Below are positions 1 to 7,236 of a DNA stretch of 10,466 nucleotides, in pieces; within the stretch, counting starts at the first letter, position 1; each line of letters begins with the position of its first letter. The translations under genes were made by a program, and so were the position numbers. The stretch is taken from assembly GCA_902790885.1 (NCBI GenBank), contig CADATR010000054.1, forward strand, positions 1 to 10,466, in the 5' to 3' direction. Below the pieces are notes generated by a model that did not search any database, was not told the DNA's origin, and saw only the letters and a program-made list of their open reading frames with translations. The stretch is from an uncultured Eubacteriales bacterium. GTDB taxonomy: Bacteria; Bacillota_A; Clostridia; Peptostreptococcales; Anaerovoracaceae.

Positions 1-1458
1 TGGGTCCTGAGAGACATCGAATTTGACCTGAAACAGGGAGAGATACATGCGATTGTAGGCGAGAACGGAGCAGGCAAGTCCACATTTATCAAGCTGCTCT
101 CGGGTGTTTACTCACTGTCTTCCGGAGGCTTCGAAATGGATGGGGAACCAATAGAATTCCCTAATGTCGAAGCATCAGAGAAGGCCGGTATCAGAACAGT
201 CCATCAGGAAATCAATCTTGTACCGTATTTCACGGTTTACCAGAACATCTTCATCGGTTCTGAAGCCACCAAAAAGATCCTCGGCATAACTGCTACGGAC
301 GACAGGTACATGATACAGAAGGCCAACGAAGTACTCAAAATGATGAAAGTGGATGTTGACCCGAGAAATACTGTCGGAACGATGAACGCGTCTTTGCAAA
401 AGATCGTACAGATCTGCAGCGTACTTGTATACGATCCTAGGATCATCATTTTCGATGAGCCTACTGCATCACTGGGTGAGACAGAAAGAGAAACGTTGCT
501 TACGATCATTGAAGGGCTTAAAGAACAGGGGCTTACGATCATATACATCTCCCATAACATGGAAGAGATCGAAAGGATCGCTGACCGTGTAACGGTCTTC
601 AGAAACGGCGAGAAAGTCGGGGTGCTCAACAAGGGAGAGATCACCACTGAAAACATGATCCCGCTGATGCTGGGAGACAAGACCTACAGCAATTACAAAA
701 GGCTCGAGAGCTATGCGACTGACAAGGTGGTTCTGGAAATGGATCACGTAAGCACTGAGAAGGTCAAGGACATAAGCTTCCAGCTTCATGAGGGCGAGGT
801 CCTCGGTATCGCGGGAGTCGTAGGCGCAGGTAAGACTGAGATCGCCAACGCGATATTCGGGATTGACAAGATCAAAAGCGGAGAGCTGACGGTCAATGGC
901 AAGGAGAATCCAAAAAATCCGCGTAAAGCGATAGCGGATGGAGTAGCTCTGATCCCCGAGGAAAGAAGACAGCAGGGTATCATTCCTGACTTCCCGGTAA
1001 CAAGAAATGTAACGCTTACATATCTTAAGAAATGGGTAAAGAGATGGGTGATACAAAACAATGACGAAAAGAAATCTGCTGAGGAATATATCAAGACCCT
1101 GTCGATAAAGACACATGGACCGGGACAGATGATAAAGACTCTTTCCGGAGGAAACCAGCAGAAGGTGATCCTCGCAAGATGGCTGTCAGGCAACTTCAGC
1201 ATAGGGCTGTTTGACGAACCGACAAAGGGTATAGATATAAAGACCAAGGAAGATATTTATATACTGATCGATAAGCTGGCCAAAGAAGGGAAAGGCATCA
1301 TCATGATGTCGTCGTATCTGCCGGAATTGCTGTTCAACTGTGACAGGATCCTGGTAATGAGAGAAGGAAAACTTGCGGGAGAATTCCTGCCGCAGAATGA
1401 CCCGGACGCAGAAGAGAAGATCACTGCAGTTATGTTAGGAGGTAGAGCACATGCCTAG
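1..1458 (+). CDS. RbsA-type ABC importer ATP-binding protein (5' partial)
   Basis: This is the energy-coupling ATPase of a CUT2/ribose-type ABC importer, with two fused nucleotide-binding domains on the cytoplasmic face. The frame is open from base 1, so the true start lies upstream; the 485 visible residues against a family length of about 500 suggest roughly 15-20 are missing. The ATG at 136 is internal, because the first Walker A (GENGAGKST, visible residues 20-28) lies before it. Domain 1 has a Q-loop (VHQE), Walker B FDEP (D152) and H-loop His185, but its signature is degenerate (MNASLQK, 128-134, where relatives have LSxGxQQ). Domain 2 has Walker A GAGKT (K278, where relatives often have GAGRT), signature LSGGNQQK (381-388), Walker B FDEP (D405), and no H-loop His (SSY). 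The gene overlaps the permease gene by 8 bases, which suggests translational coupling. Family assignment is secure; the substrate is unknown. Confidence 0.95.
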   Translation, partial: WVLRDIEFDLKQGEIHAIVGENGAGKSTFIKLLSGVYSLSSGGFEMDGEPIEFPNVEASEKAGIRTVHQEINLVPYFTVYQNIFIGSEATKKILGITATDDRYMIQKANEVLKMMKVDVDPRNTVGTMNASLQKIVQICSVLVYDPRIIIFDEPTASLGETERETLLTIIEGLKEQGLTIIYISHNMEEIERIADRVTVFRNGEKVGVLNKGEITTENMIPLMLGDKTYSNYKRLESYATDKVVLEMDHVSTEKVKDISFQLHEGEVLGIAGVVGAGKTEIANAIFGIDKIKSGELTVNGKENPKNPRKAIADGVALIPEERRQQGIIPDFPVTRNVTLTYLKKWVKRWVIQNNDEKKSAEEYIKTLSIKTHGPGQMIKTLSGGNQQKVILARWLSGNFSIGLFDEPTKGIDIKTKEDIYILIDKLAKEGKGIIMMSSYLPELLFNCDRILVMREGKLAGEFLPQNDPDAEEKITAVMLGGRAHA

Positions 1459-2485
1459 AAAGAACAAACCTGAACTCAAAGAAGGATCAGAGGCTCTCAT
1501 AAAGAGCAGAAAATTCAACTGGTTCCTCTTTATAAGAAGATATGGCACAGCACTTTTCGGTGTACTCGTGTTCCTTTTCTTCAGCATTACGGCAGACAAC
1601 TTCTGCTCATGGAGCTCGATGATGATAATGCTGAGATCGATGAGCATGCTATGCATCTGTGCATTGGGATTCACATTCGTAATGGCAGCAGGCGGCTTTG
1701 ATATGTCCCTCGGAAACGCTGCAGGACTTATCAATATCATATTCGTATACCTGCTTATCAAGTCGGGAAGTCTGTGGCTCTCCATTCTGGCGGCAATATG
1801 TATCGGACTCCTGGTGGGTCTTACAAACGGTCTGCTTGCAGGCGTCATAGGTCTTCCGGATTTCATCGCTACATATGCGATAGGTACGATAACATACGGA
1901 CTCAAGATGATGATATCCAAGGGTAATCCTACGACCATTCCGGTCGACATAGGACTTCCTCAGCTGACGTTTGCCATAGGACAGGGAAAGATCCCTCTGT
2001 TTGGAGGACTTTCGATACCTGTTCCGGTCATCATAATGCTTGTGATCTTCGCAGTAGTGGTATTCATCCTCAAGAAGACTCCTCTCGGAAGAAGAATATA
2101 CGCCATAGGAGGAAACGCGGAGGCCAGCAAGTACAGTGGAATTGATGTAAAGAAGTATCGTGTGATCACATTCCTCTTCTCCGGAGCATTTCTTGCTATC
2201 GCATCAGTGATGCTCACATCAAGACTTGGAAGCGGTCAGCCTCTGGCAGGTGAAGACTTCATGCTGGATACCATCGCGGCATGCTTCCTGAGCACGACTA
2301 TGTTTGGTGAGGGCGAGCCTACTCCGGAAGGAACGTTCGTCGGAGTTCTGATCATAGCGATGCTCACAACAGGAATGACGATGCTGGGAGTACAGTACTA
2401 CTATCAGTACATTACAAAGGGCGTCGTAGTAATCCTTGCAGTACTCATGTCAGTGCTCATGAGTGGTAAGGCAGCTAAAGCATAA
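1451..2485 (+). CDS. RbsC-type ABC importer permease
   Basis: This 344-residue protein is a polytopic membrane permease of the BPD_transp_2 (RbsC/CUT2) family, partner of the preceding ATPase. It has a basic cytoplasmic N-terminus of about 30 residues followed by roughly 8-10 hydrophobic segments. Family landmarks are GFTFVMAAGGFDMSLGNAAG (relatives: GGIDLSVGS) and the cytoplasmic GRRIYAIGGNAEASKYSGI block, where ATPase coupling occurs. The later loop is divergent: relatives carry a run like ELxAIAAxxxGGxS, whereas this protein has MLDTIAACFLSTTMFGEGEP. The start at 1451 is supported by AGGAGGT at 1437-1443, seven bases upstream and inside the end of the ATPase gene. It probably moves the ligand delivered by the lipoprotein encoded at 3303-4259. 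The ligand is unknown, and a sugar should not be assumed given the downstream enzymes. Confidence 0.93.
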   Translation: MPRKNKPELKEGSEALIKSRKFNWFLFIRRYGTALFGVLVFLFFSITADNFCSWSSMMIMLRSMSMLCICALGFTFVMAAGGFDMSLGNAAGLINIIFVYLLIKSGSLWLSILAAICIGLLVGLTNGLLAGVIGLPDFIATYAIGTITYGLKMMISKGNPTTIPVDIGLPQLTFAIGQGKIPLFGGLSIPVPVIIMLVIFAVVVFILKKTPLGRRIYAIGGNAEASKYSGIDVKKYRVITFLFSGAFLAIASVMLTSRLGSGQPLAGEDFMLDTIAACFLSTTMFGEGEPTPEGTFVGVLIIAMLTTGMTMLGVQYYYQYITKGVVVILAVLMSVLMSGKAAKA

Positions 2486-2508
2486 GCACTGTAGGTAAGG
2501 AGGAGATT

Positions 2509-3246
2509 ATGTATAAAATTCTCGGATTCTGCGGGAGCCCGCGCAAAGGGAACAGTGAATATCTTCTTAATCAGGCAATGGAGTCTATCAAAGCAAGAGC
2601 TGAAGTACTTGGCGAAGAGGTAAGCATTGAGACTGTCAGTGTAAGGGGAAAAAAGCTTTCCGGATGCGTAATGTGTCAGGGCTGCATGAAAGATGGAAGG
2701 TGTCTGATCAAAGACGACTTTCAGGCTCTTCAGGACAAATGGATGGAGGCAGATGTGATCATCTATTCCGTGCCGGTATATCACATGGGCATACCTGCTC
2801 AGCTCAAAGCATTCATCGACCGGCTCGGAAACAGCATGTTCGGAAGGTATAAAGCGATCTTCGGATCAGATGTATCGACTGTAGGCAAGCCGCTCAAGGT
2901 AGTAGGCTGTATCGCGCAGGGCATACATACAGCATCAGGTCAGGAACAGACGATCATACAAATAATTAATCACGCTCTTATCACAGGTTGTATTCCTGTA
3001 TCGGGTGATATGTGGGAGTCATATATCGGCGCCGGAGGATGGACTTCCAACGTCGAGAGCAGAAGGGCGATCGAGGAACAGTATGATGACGGAGCAGAGG
3101 ATGCACGTGTGCTGGTAGACTCGAGCAGAAGCCTTGCAACAAGGGCATTCGATTTAGCAGTGCTGCTGAGAAACGGCGGACTTAATACACCTAAGATCGC
3201 CGAAGAATCACAGTACATGGCATTCGCTGAATCTTTGCACAAATAG
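2509..3246 (+). CDS. Iron-sulfur flavoprotein, NADPH-dependent FMN reductase superfamily
   Basis: This 245-residue cytoplasmic protein has a flavodoxin-like fold of the FMN_red superfamily. The N-terminal GFCGSPRKGNSE (residues 6-17) is the FMN phosphate-binding loop. A compact cysteine motif C53-x2-C56-x2-C59-x5-C65 follows; that arrangement is known from archaeal and clostridial iron-sulfur flavoproteins (Isf), where it binds a [4Fe-4S] cluster. The segment YSVPVYHMGIPAQLKAFIDR is the usual second flavin-contact region. The start is fixed by AAGGAGG at 2497-2503, five bases upstream. The gene lies between the permease and binding-protein genes, so it is probably functionally tied to the imported compound, perhaps as an electron carrier or a reductase acting on it. 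The physiological partner cannot be read from the sequence. The C-terminal region after about residue 150 has no motif I recognise. Confidence 0.88.
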   Translation: MYKILGFCGSPRKGNSEYLLNQAMESIKARAEVLGEEVSIETVSVRGKKLSGCVMCQGCMKDGRCLIKDDFQALQDKWMEADVIIYSVPVYHMGIPAQLKAFIDRLGNSMFGRYKAIFGSDVSTVGKPLKVVGCIAQGIHTASGQEQTIIQIINHALITGCIPVSGDMWESYIGAGGWTSNVESRRAIEEQYDDGAEDARVLVDSSRSLATRAFDLAVLLRNGGLNTPKIAEESQYMAFAESLHK

Positions 3247-3302
3247 ATACAAATAAATCTCTATAAATCAAAACCAAACAAATTGAAAGGAGCAACAAGA
3301 TT

Positions 3303-4259
3303 ATGAAGAAGAGATTACTGGCAATGCTTCTGATGGCTGTAATGGTCATTTGCATGACAGCATGCGGCGGCGGCGGAGATGCAGACAGCGGAGAAGCTGC
3401 GGAGAAAACTTTCAAGGTCGGAATCAACAACTGGGGACAGGCTAACTTCTTTGCACGTCAGGGAAAAGCCAGCTTGGAGGATGAGCTTGCTAAACTCGGA
3501 TGCGAAGTTGTTTCGACAGTAACTGACAACGCATCCGACAGAACAGATGCTATCGAGAGCATGGTTCAGCAGGGATGCGACGCCATAATCATTGAAGAGG
3601 GCGACATCAACGAAGTAGAAGCTGCAATCAAGGAAGCTAAGGAAGCAGGGATCATCATTGGTTCCATGGACGCAGGCACTAATGATTATGTGGACATCTA
3701 TGTATCCTCTGATAATGAGAACCTCGGAAAAACATCAGCTGAGCAGATGATCGATGCTATCGGTGGCAAGGGAAATATCGTAGAGATCATCAACGATGCA
3801 GGCAGCATGATCCGCATTAGAAAAGAGGCTATGCATTCCGCTATCGAGGGGACTGATATTAAGGTAACAGACAGCATCACATATGCATGGCCTGATTACT
3901 ATCCGGATGTAAAGAGCAAGATGGAAGCTATTCTCCAGGCTCATCCGAATCCGGGAGACATCGTAGCTGTATACGCAACATTCGACGGTGCCGGAATCGC
4001 TGCATATGATGCAGTCAAGGAAGCGGGACTTCAGGATTCCATCGTTATCGTAGGTATTGACGGAGACCCTGATGCTTACACAAAGATGAGAGAAGAGAAT
4101 TCAAACTACCTCTGCACGATCGCTCAGGATCCGGACGGGATCGCAAGAAAGTGCTGCCAGGAAGTAGTAAAACTGCTGAACGGAGAAACTATTGAGCAGC
4201 AGACTGTACTCATCCCTGGAATCCTTATCACAAAGGATAATATCCCTGAGGATCAGTAA
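3303..4259 (+). CDS. Lipoprotein substrate-binding protein of the importer (RbsB-like)
   Basis: This is the extracellular, membrane-anchored ligand receptor of the ABC importer, 318 residues long. The N-terminus MKKR plus a hydrophobic stretch ends in the lipobox MTAC, with Cys21 as the predicted lipidation site, followed by a Gly/Asp/Ser-rich linker. The mature part starts KVGINNWGQANFFARQGK and has the pattern of periplasmic binding protein type 1 (Peripla_BP_4): alternating strands and helices, the DAIIIEEGDINEVEAAI segment, and the later VIVGIDGDPDAYTKM segment matching the family's GxDG/D region. AAAGGAG at 3286-3292 sets the start. The ligand is unknown. It follows the flavoprotein gene by 56 bases and precedes a strong stem-loop, a layout in which a binding protein is often made in excess over the downstream products. 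Transporter membership rests on family match and adjacency. Confidence 0.93.
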   Translation: MKKRLLAMLLMAVMVICMTACGGGGDADSGEAAEKTFKVGINNWGQANFFARQGKASLEDELAKLGCEVVSTVTDNASDRTDAIESMVQQGCDAIIIEEGDINEVEAAIKEAKEAGIIIGSMDAGTNDYVDIYVSSDNENLGKTSAEQMIDAIGGKGNIVEIINDAGSMIRIRKEAMHSAIEGTDIKVTDSITYAWPDYYPDVKSKMEAILQAHPNPGDIVAVYATFDGAGIAAYDAVKEAGLQDSIVIVGIDGDPDAYTKMREENSNYLCTIAQDPDGIARKCCQEVVKLLNGETIEQQTVLIPGILITKDNIPEDQ

Positions 4260-4293
4260 AAACTATAATAAATAGTATTACCAAGTAACTGAT

Positions 4294-4330
4294 TGCAAGG
4301 TCCGGGGACGTAGAGTTTCCGGGCCTTGCA
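4294..4330 (+). promoter_or_regulatory. Strong intercistronic stem-loop
   Basis: The left arm starts TGCAAGG (4294-4300) and the right arm ends CCTTGCA (4324-4330). Pairing continues inward through a U-G pair, CCGG/CCGG (4302-4305 with 4319-4322), two G-U pairs and an A-U pair, giving about 15 pairs around a 7-base loop (4309-4315). No U-tract follows (next bases GAGAATATGC), so it is not a classical intrinsic terminator. It lies in the 94-base gap between the binding-protein gene and the DUF917 gene, 11 bases before the ribosome binding site GAAAGGAG. The likely role is 3'-end stabilisation of the transporter mRNA or partial attenuation that lowers expression of the enzymes. The structure is seen; the role is inferred. 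Confidence 0.7.
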
Positions 4331-4353
4331 GAGAATATGCGAAAGGAGTAAAA

Positions 4354-5484
4354 ATGGCTAGTTGGACTATTGACAGGGATAATGCCGAAGCTTTCCTCAA
4401 AGGTATGTCAACATTTGGCACAGGCGGAGGCGGAAGCCCTGAAGCAGGCAGAGGACTGATATACAGCGGGTTAGAGGCTGGCAGAAGCTTCGAATTCATA
4501 GATCCTTATGATGTGCCTGATGATGCTCACGTTTGCAGCGGCGGCATCATGGGCTCAGTTCGTAAGCTCCAGGACGATTCTGACGATAAAACAGCAGATC
4601 CGGAAGCACCGGCAAAGATGCTCGTTAACGCCATACGCACTATGGAAGAAGTCAAAGGCGTAAAGGTCGACTATATAATCCCGTTTGAAGTCGGCTGTCT
4701 CAACACACCGGTGATAATGTCTGCAGCATCGATGCTGGGCATTCCGGTCATCGATGGTGATGGGGTAGGCAGAGCTGCACCTGAGACTCAGATGACGAGC
4801 TGGATAGGGAAAGGCATCTCTCTTGTGCCAATGCCTGTATGCACCGGAAAAGGTGAAGCAGTCGTAGTACTGAGAGATGGCGGTGATGTTACATATGCTG
4901 ACAAGATAGGACGTGAAGTCGTAATGCAGGGAGGCGGAAGCGCTGCCAACGCACACTATTTCATGACCGGAAAAGAAATGAAAGAGTGTTCATGCCTGCA
5001 TATTCTTTCAAAGGCACTTGAGCTGGGAAAGATCCAGCAGGCTGCTGAGGAAAGCGGCATCAATCAGACCGATGCTGTAAGAGCTTATCTCGGTGCAAAG
5101 ACTTTCATTAAGGGCTGTGTAGAGAGTGAAAAGGGAGTAGATGCCGGCGGTTTTTATTCAACTGAGCTCTCTGTTAAAGGAACAGACGAGTACGCCGGAC
5201 ACAGCGCTAAGCTGATACTAAAGAATGAGACGATGCTTATTTGGGTAGATGATGTGCTCAGATGCATTTTCCCGGATTATATATTTATGATAGATCCTGC
5301 TACAGGTATGGGAATACAGACTGCGGATCTGAAAGTCGGCATGGAAATCGAATTTATGGGTGCACCATGCCATGAGAGAACGGCTCAGGCTCTTGATACA
5401 CCAGAAGGCAAAGATGCTTTTGCCTGTGAGCGGTATGGATATCCTGAACTGGAATACACCTCGTTCGAGGTACTCAATCGGTAA
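4354..5484 (+). CDS. DUF917 / S-methyl thiohydantoin desulfurase family protein
   Basis: This 376-residue cytoplasmic protein matches the DUF917 family, which Pfam now names after S-methyl thiohydantoin desulfurase. The diagnostic N-terminal glycine run FGTGGGGSP is at residues 21-29. The core EVGCLNTPVIMSAASMLGIP leads into DGDGVGRAAPETQM (from residue 134), matching the family pattern DGDGxGRAxPE. The C-terminal portion (about 210-376) fits the second, beta-rich domain of this family. Length is normal. The start follows GAAAGGAG (4341-4348) at good spacing. Few family members have been studied biochemically; proposed roles concern hydrolytic or desulfurising steps on five-membered N-heterocycles such as hydantoins. 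Here it sits between an importer and a molybdenum hydroxylase, which fits heterocycle catabolism. Family call is strong; the specific reaction is not established from this sequence. Confidence 0.87.
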   Translation: MASWTIDRDNAEAFLKGMSTFGTGGGGSPEAGRGLIYSGLEAGRSFEFIDPYDVPDDAHVCSGGIMGSVRKLQDDSDDKTADPEAPAKMLVNAIRTMEEVKGVKVDYIIPFEVGCLNTPVIMSAASMLGIPVIDGDGVGRAAPETQMTSWIGKGISLVPMPVCTGKGEAVVVLRDGGDVTYADKIGREVVMQGGGSAANAHYFMTGKEMKECSCLHILSKALELGKIQQAAEESGINQTDAVRAYLGAKTFIKGCVESEKGVDAGGFYSTELSVKGTDEYAGHSAKLILKNETMLIWVDDVLRCIFPDYIFMIDPATGMGIQTADLKVGMEIEFMGAPCHERTAQALDTPEGKDAFACERYGYPELEYTSFEVLNR

Positions 5485-5520
5485 TGTATAGTCAGAAATC
5501 AACAAACTGGAGGTACAGAT

Positions 5521-5823
5521 ATGGCAAAGAAAGTAACATGGGCATTCATTTTTCTGAATCCGGAATGCGATCCGGAAGTGGACAAGATGGAAATGATGCA
5601 CGAAGGCAACCGTCTGTTGATCTGCGGAACTGCAAATTTTGAGCAGGGAATGGCGGTAGCCAGGAAAATGATGGAAGAAGAAAACTGTGTTCTCATTGAG
5701 CTGTGCGGCGGATACGGCGAAGAGGGAGCACAGAAGATCATAGAGGCAGTGGACGGCAAGATCCCTGTCGGTTATGTAACATATCCGGCATCTGAGATCC
5801 CTAAACTGTCAATTCTTGACTGA
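5521..5823 (+). CDS. Small DUF6506-like protein
   Basis: This is a 100-residue soluble protein with no signal peptide or membrane segment. It resembles the small DUF6506 proteins: an N-terminal strand WAFIFLNPECDPEVDK, a central NFEQGMAVARKMMEEENCVLIELCGG segment, and the near-terminal GKIPVGYVTYP strand. These alternating strands and helices suggest a compact alpha/beta fold with a conserved acidic-Cys-Gly patch (ELCGGYGEEG). No catalytic motif is recognised and I know of no established function. The start is supported by GGAGG at 5509-5513, seven bases upstream. It lies 36 bases after the DUF917 gene and 74 bases before the molybdenum-enzyme genes, so it is very probably co-transcribed and serves the same pathway, perhaps as an accessory or small enzyme. 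The DUF assignment is from remembered family features. Confidence 0.75.
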   Translation: MAKKVTWAFIFLNPECDPEVDKMEMMHEGNRLLICGTANFEQGMAVARKMMEEENCVLIELCGGYGEEGAQKIIEAVDGKIPVGYVTYPASEIPKLSILD

Positions 5824-5897
5824 TCAAAGGTGCAGATGACCGTAATCAGGTGAAATAAGAATCGATCATATAGTAGGAACAAAGAAAGAGGAATGAT

Positions 5898-6764
5898 ATG
5901 TATCAGTCATTCGAATATATCAGACCGGACTCGGTCGGAGACCTGCTGAAGCTGCTGGCTGATGAAAAACTCAATAGTCATATATACGGCGGCGGAACAG
6001 ATCTGCTGGTCTTCATGAGGGCGGGCAAAATAAAAGCTGACAGGATAATAGATATTAAGGGCATAGAACAGTTCTCTGGCATTACAGAAAATGATGATGA
6101 GATCTCTATCGGGAGCGCAGTGACTCTACATGAGATCAACAATGACCCGGTCGTGATCAGATGGGCTCCTGCCCTCGCTCAGGCGGCAGGTCAGGTAGGA
6201 AGCGTACAGATACGCCACAAAGGAACCATTGCGGGAAACATACAGACTGCCTCGCCGGCAGGTGATGCGCTGAACGCGGCATACGGTCTTGACGGAAGAG
6301 TAGAACTTGTTTCTGCTGAGGGGACCAGGATCATCCCACTGGCGCAGCACATACTCGGTCCAAGAAAGACATCGATCGGGAGCGGAGAGGTAATATCAAG
6401 AGTCCTGATACCAAAAAGAAAGTGGACGCAGGAATCGTTTTTTAAAGTCGGCAGAAGAAATGCTCTTGCAATATCCATAGTCAACGGAGTTGTCGCGGTG
6501 ATGCTCGATGAAAAAGGCATGATAACTGACGCCAGGATCTCAGTTGGAGCGGTAGCACCTACACCACTAAGGATCGTTCAGGCAGAAGAATTCCTCATCG
6601 GGACTCGTCTCTGTGAGGCCGATCTGGATAAAACAGCTGAGATCGTCAGCAGCAATGTATCACCGATATCGGACATAAGAGCCGGAGCGGACTATCGCAG
6701 ATATATGGCCGGAGCAATGGTCAGGAGGCAGCTTGAAGATATGATCGGAAAGGAGGTCAGATAG
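5898..6764 (+). CDS. Molybdenum hydroxylase, FAD-binding medium subunit
   Basis: This 288-residue subunit belongs to the xanthine dehydrogenase / CO dehydrogenase medium-chain family (FAD_binding_5 plus CO_deh_flav_C). It carries FAD and passes electrons from the iron-sulfur subunit to an external acceptor. The first FAD motif is YGGGTD (30-35); the second is IRHKGTIAGNIQTASPAGD (105-123, relatives: TIGGNxxxxSPxxD). The C-terminal half has the expected KVGRRNALAISIVNGVVAV and ISVGAVAPTPLR segments. I see no extra iron-sulfur cysteine cluster of the kind found in 4-hydroxybenzoyl-CoA reductase beta subunits. The start is preceded by a modest AGAGGA (5887-5892) rather than the near-perfect sites of neighbouring genes; an ATG at 5893 is out of frame and meets TGA at once. 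It is followed after one base by the [2Fe-2S] subunit gene. Confidence 0.93.
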   Translation: MYQSFEYIRPDSVGDLLKLLADEKLNSHIYGGGTDLLVFMRAGKIKADRIIDIKGIEQFSGITENDDEISIGSAVTLHEINNDPVVIRWAPALAQAAGQVGSVQIRHKGTIAGNIQTASPAGDALNAAYGLDGRVELVSAEGTRIIPLAQHILGPRKTSIGSGEVISRVLIPKRKWTQESFFKVGRRNALAISIVNGVVAVMLDEKGMITDARISVGAVAPTPLRIVQAEEFLIGTRLCEADLDKTAEIVSSNVSPISDIRAGADYRRYMAGAMVRRQLEDMIGKEVR

Positions 6765-6765
6765 C

Positions 6766-7236
6766 ATGAGCACTTCTTTCATACTTAACGGAAAACAAGT
6801 TACATCCATGTATCCACCTAACTCGACCCTCCTTGAAGTACTGCGAAAAGAAATGCATCTGACAGGTGTAAAGAAGGGCTGTGAAACCGGCGAATGCGGT
6901 GCGTGTACTGTTCTCATTGATGGGCGAAATGTGAATTCCTGCATGATGCTCATAGGCGAAATGGAAGGCAGATCGGTTACTACTATAGAGGGCCTTTCTG
7001 AGAAAGGCAAACTTCATCCTGTTCAGAAAGCCTTTGTGGAGGTGGGCGCTATACAGTGCGGATATTGCACTCCGGGAATGATCCTGTCTGTGGTTGGACT
7101 CCTCAATGAGAATCCGGAGCCTACAAGAGAAGAGATCAAGAGGGGAATAGCGGGCAATCTCTGCAGATGCACAGGTTATGAGCAGATAGTGGAAGCTGTT
7201 GAGCGTGTCTTAGAATGGAGGAAGCAGAATGGATAA
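6766..7236 (+). CDS. Molybdenum hydroxylase, [2Fe-2S] small subunit
   Basis: This 156-residue subunit carries both [2Fe-2S] clusters of a xanthine dehydrogenase-family enzyme and links the molybdenum site to FAD. The N-terminal plant-ferredoxin domain has C39-x4-C44-x2-C47-x11-C59. The C-terminal helical domain has C98-x2-C101 and C133-x-C135 in the canonical CGYCTPGM and GNLCRCTGY blocks. All eight cluster ligands are present, so the subunit should be functional. The start lies one base after the FAD-subunit stop; its ribosome site GGAAAGGAGGT (6747-6757) is inside the end of that gene, which suggests coupled translation. The 3' end overlaps the large-subunit gene by 8 bases. The separate small subunit shows this is the three-gene bacterial form, not the fused eukaryote-type protein. 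Confidence 0.96.
   Translation: MSTSFILNGKQVTSMYPPNSTLLEVLRKEMHLTGVKKGCETGECGACTVLIDGRNVNSCMMLIGEMEGRSVTTIEGLSEKGKLHPVQKAFVEVGAIQCGYCTPGMILSVVGLLNENPEPTREEIKRGIAGNLCRCTGYEQIVEAVERVLEWRKQNG

Noticed and set aside
469..1116. Long minus-strand open frame inside the ATPase gene
   Set aside because: It is antisense to a well-conserved domain and has no family features.
136..1458. ATG at 136 as the start of the ATPase gene
   Set aside because: The same frame is open back to base 1 and includes the first Walker A at 58-84, so 136 is internal and the gene is cut by the window edge.
3235..3267. TTGCAC plus TATAAA as a promoter for the binding-protein gene
   Set aside because: The 21-base spacer is too long for a standard sigma-70 promoter.
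4264..4269. TATAAT as a -10 box for a separate promoter before the DUF917 gene
   Set aside because: No acceptable -35 hexamer is found about 17 bases upstream (the bases there read TATCCC), so it is not called.
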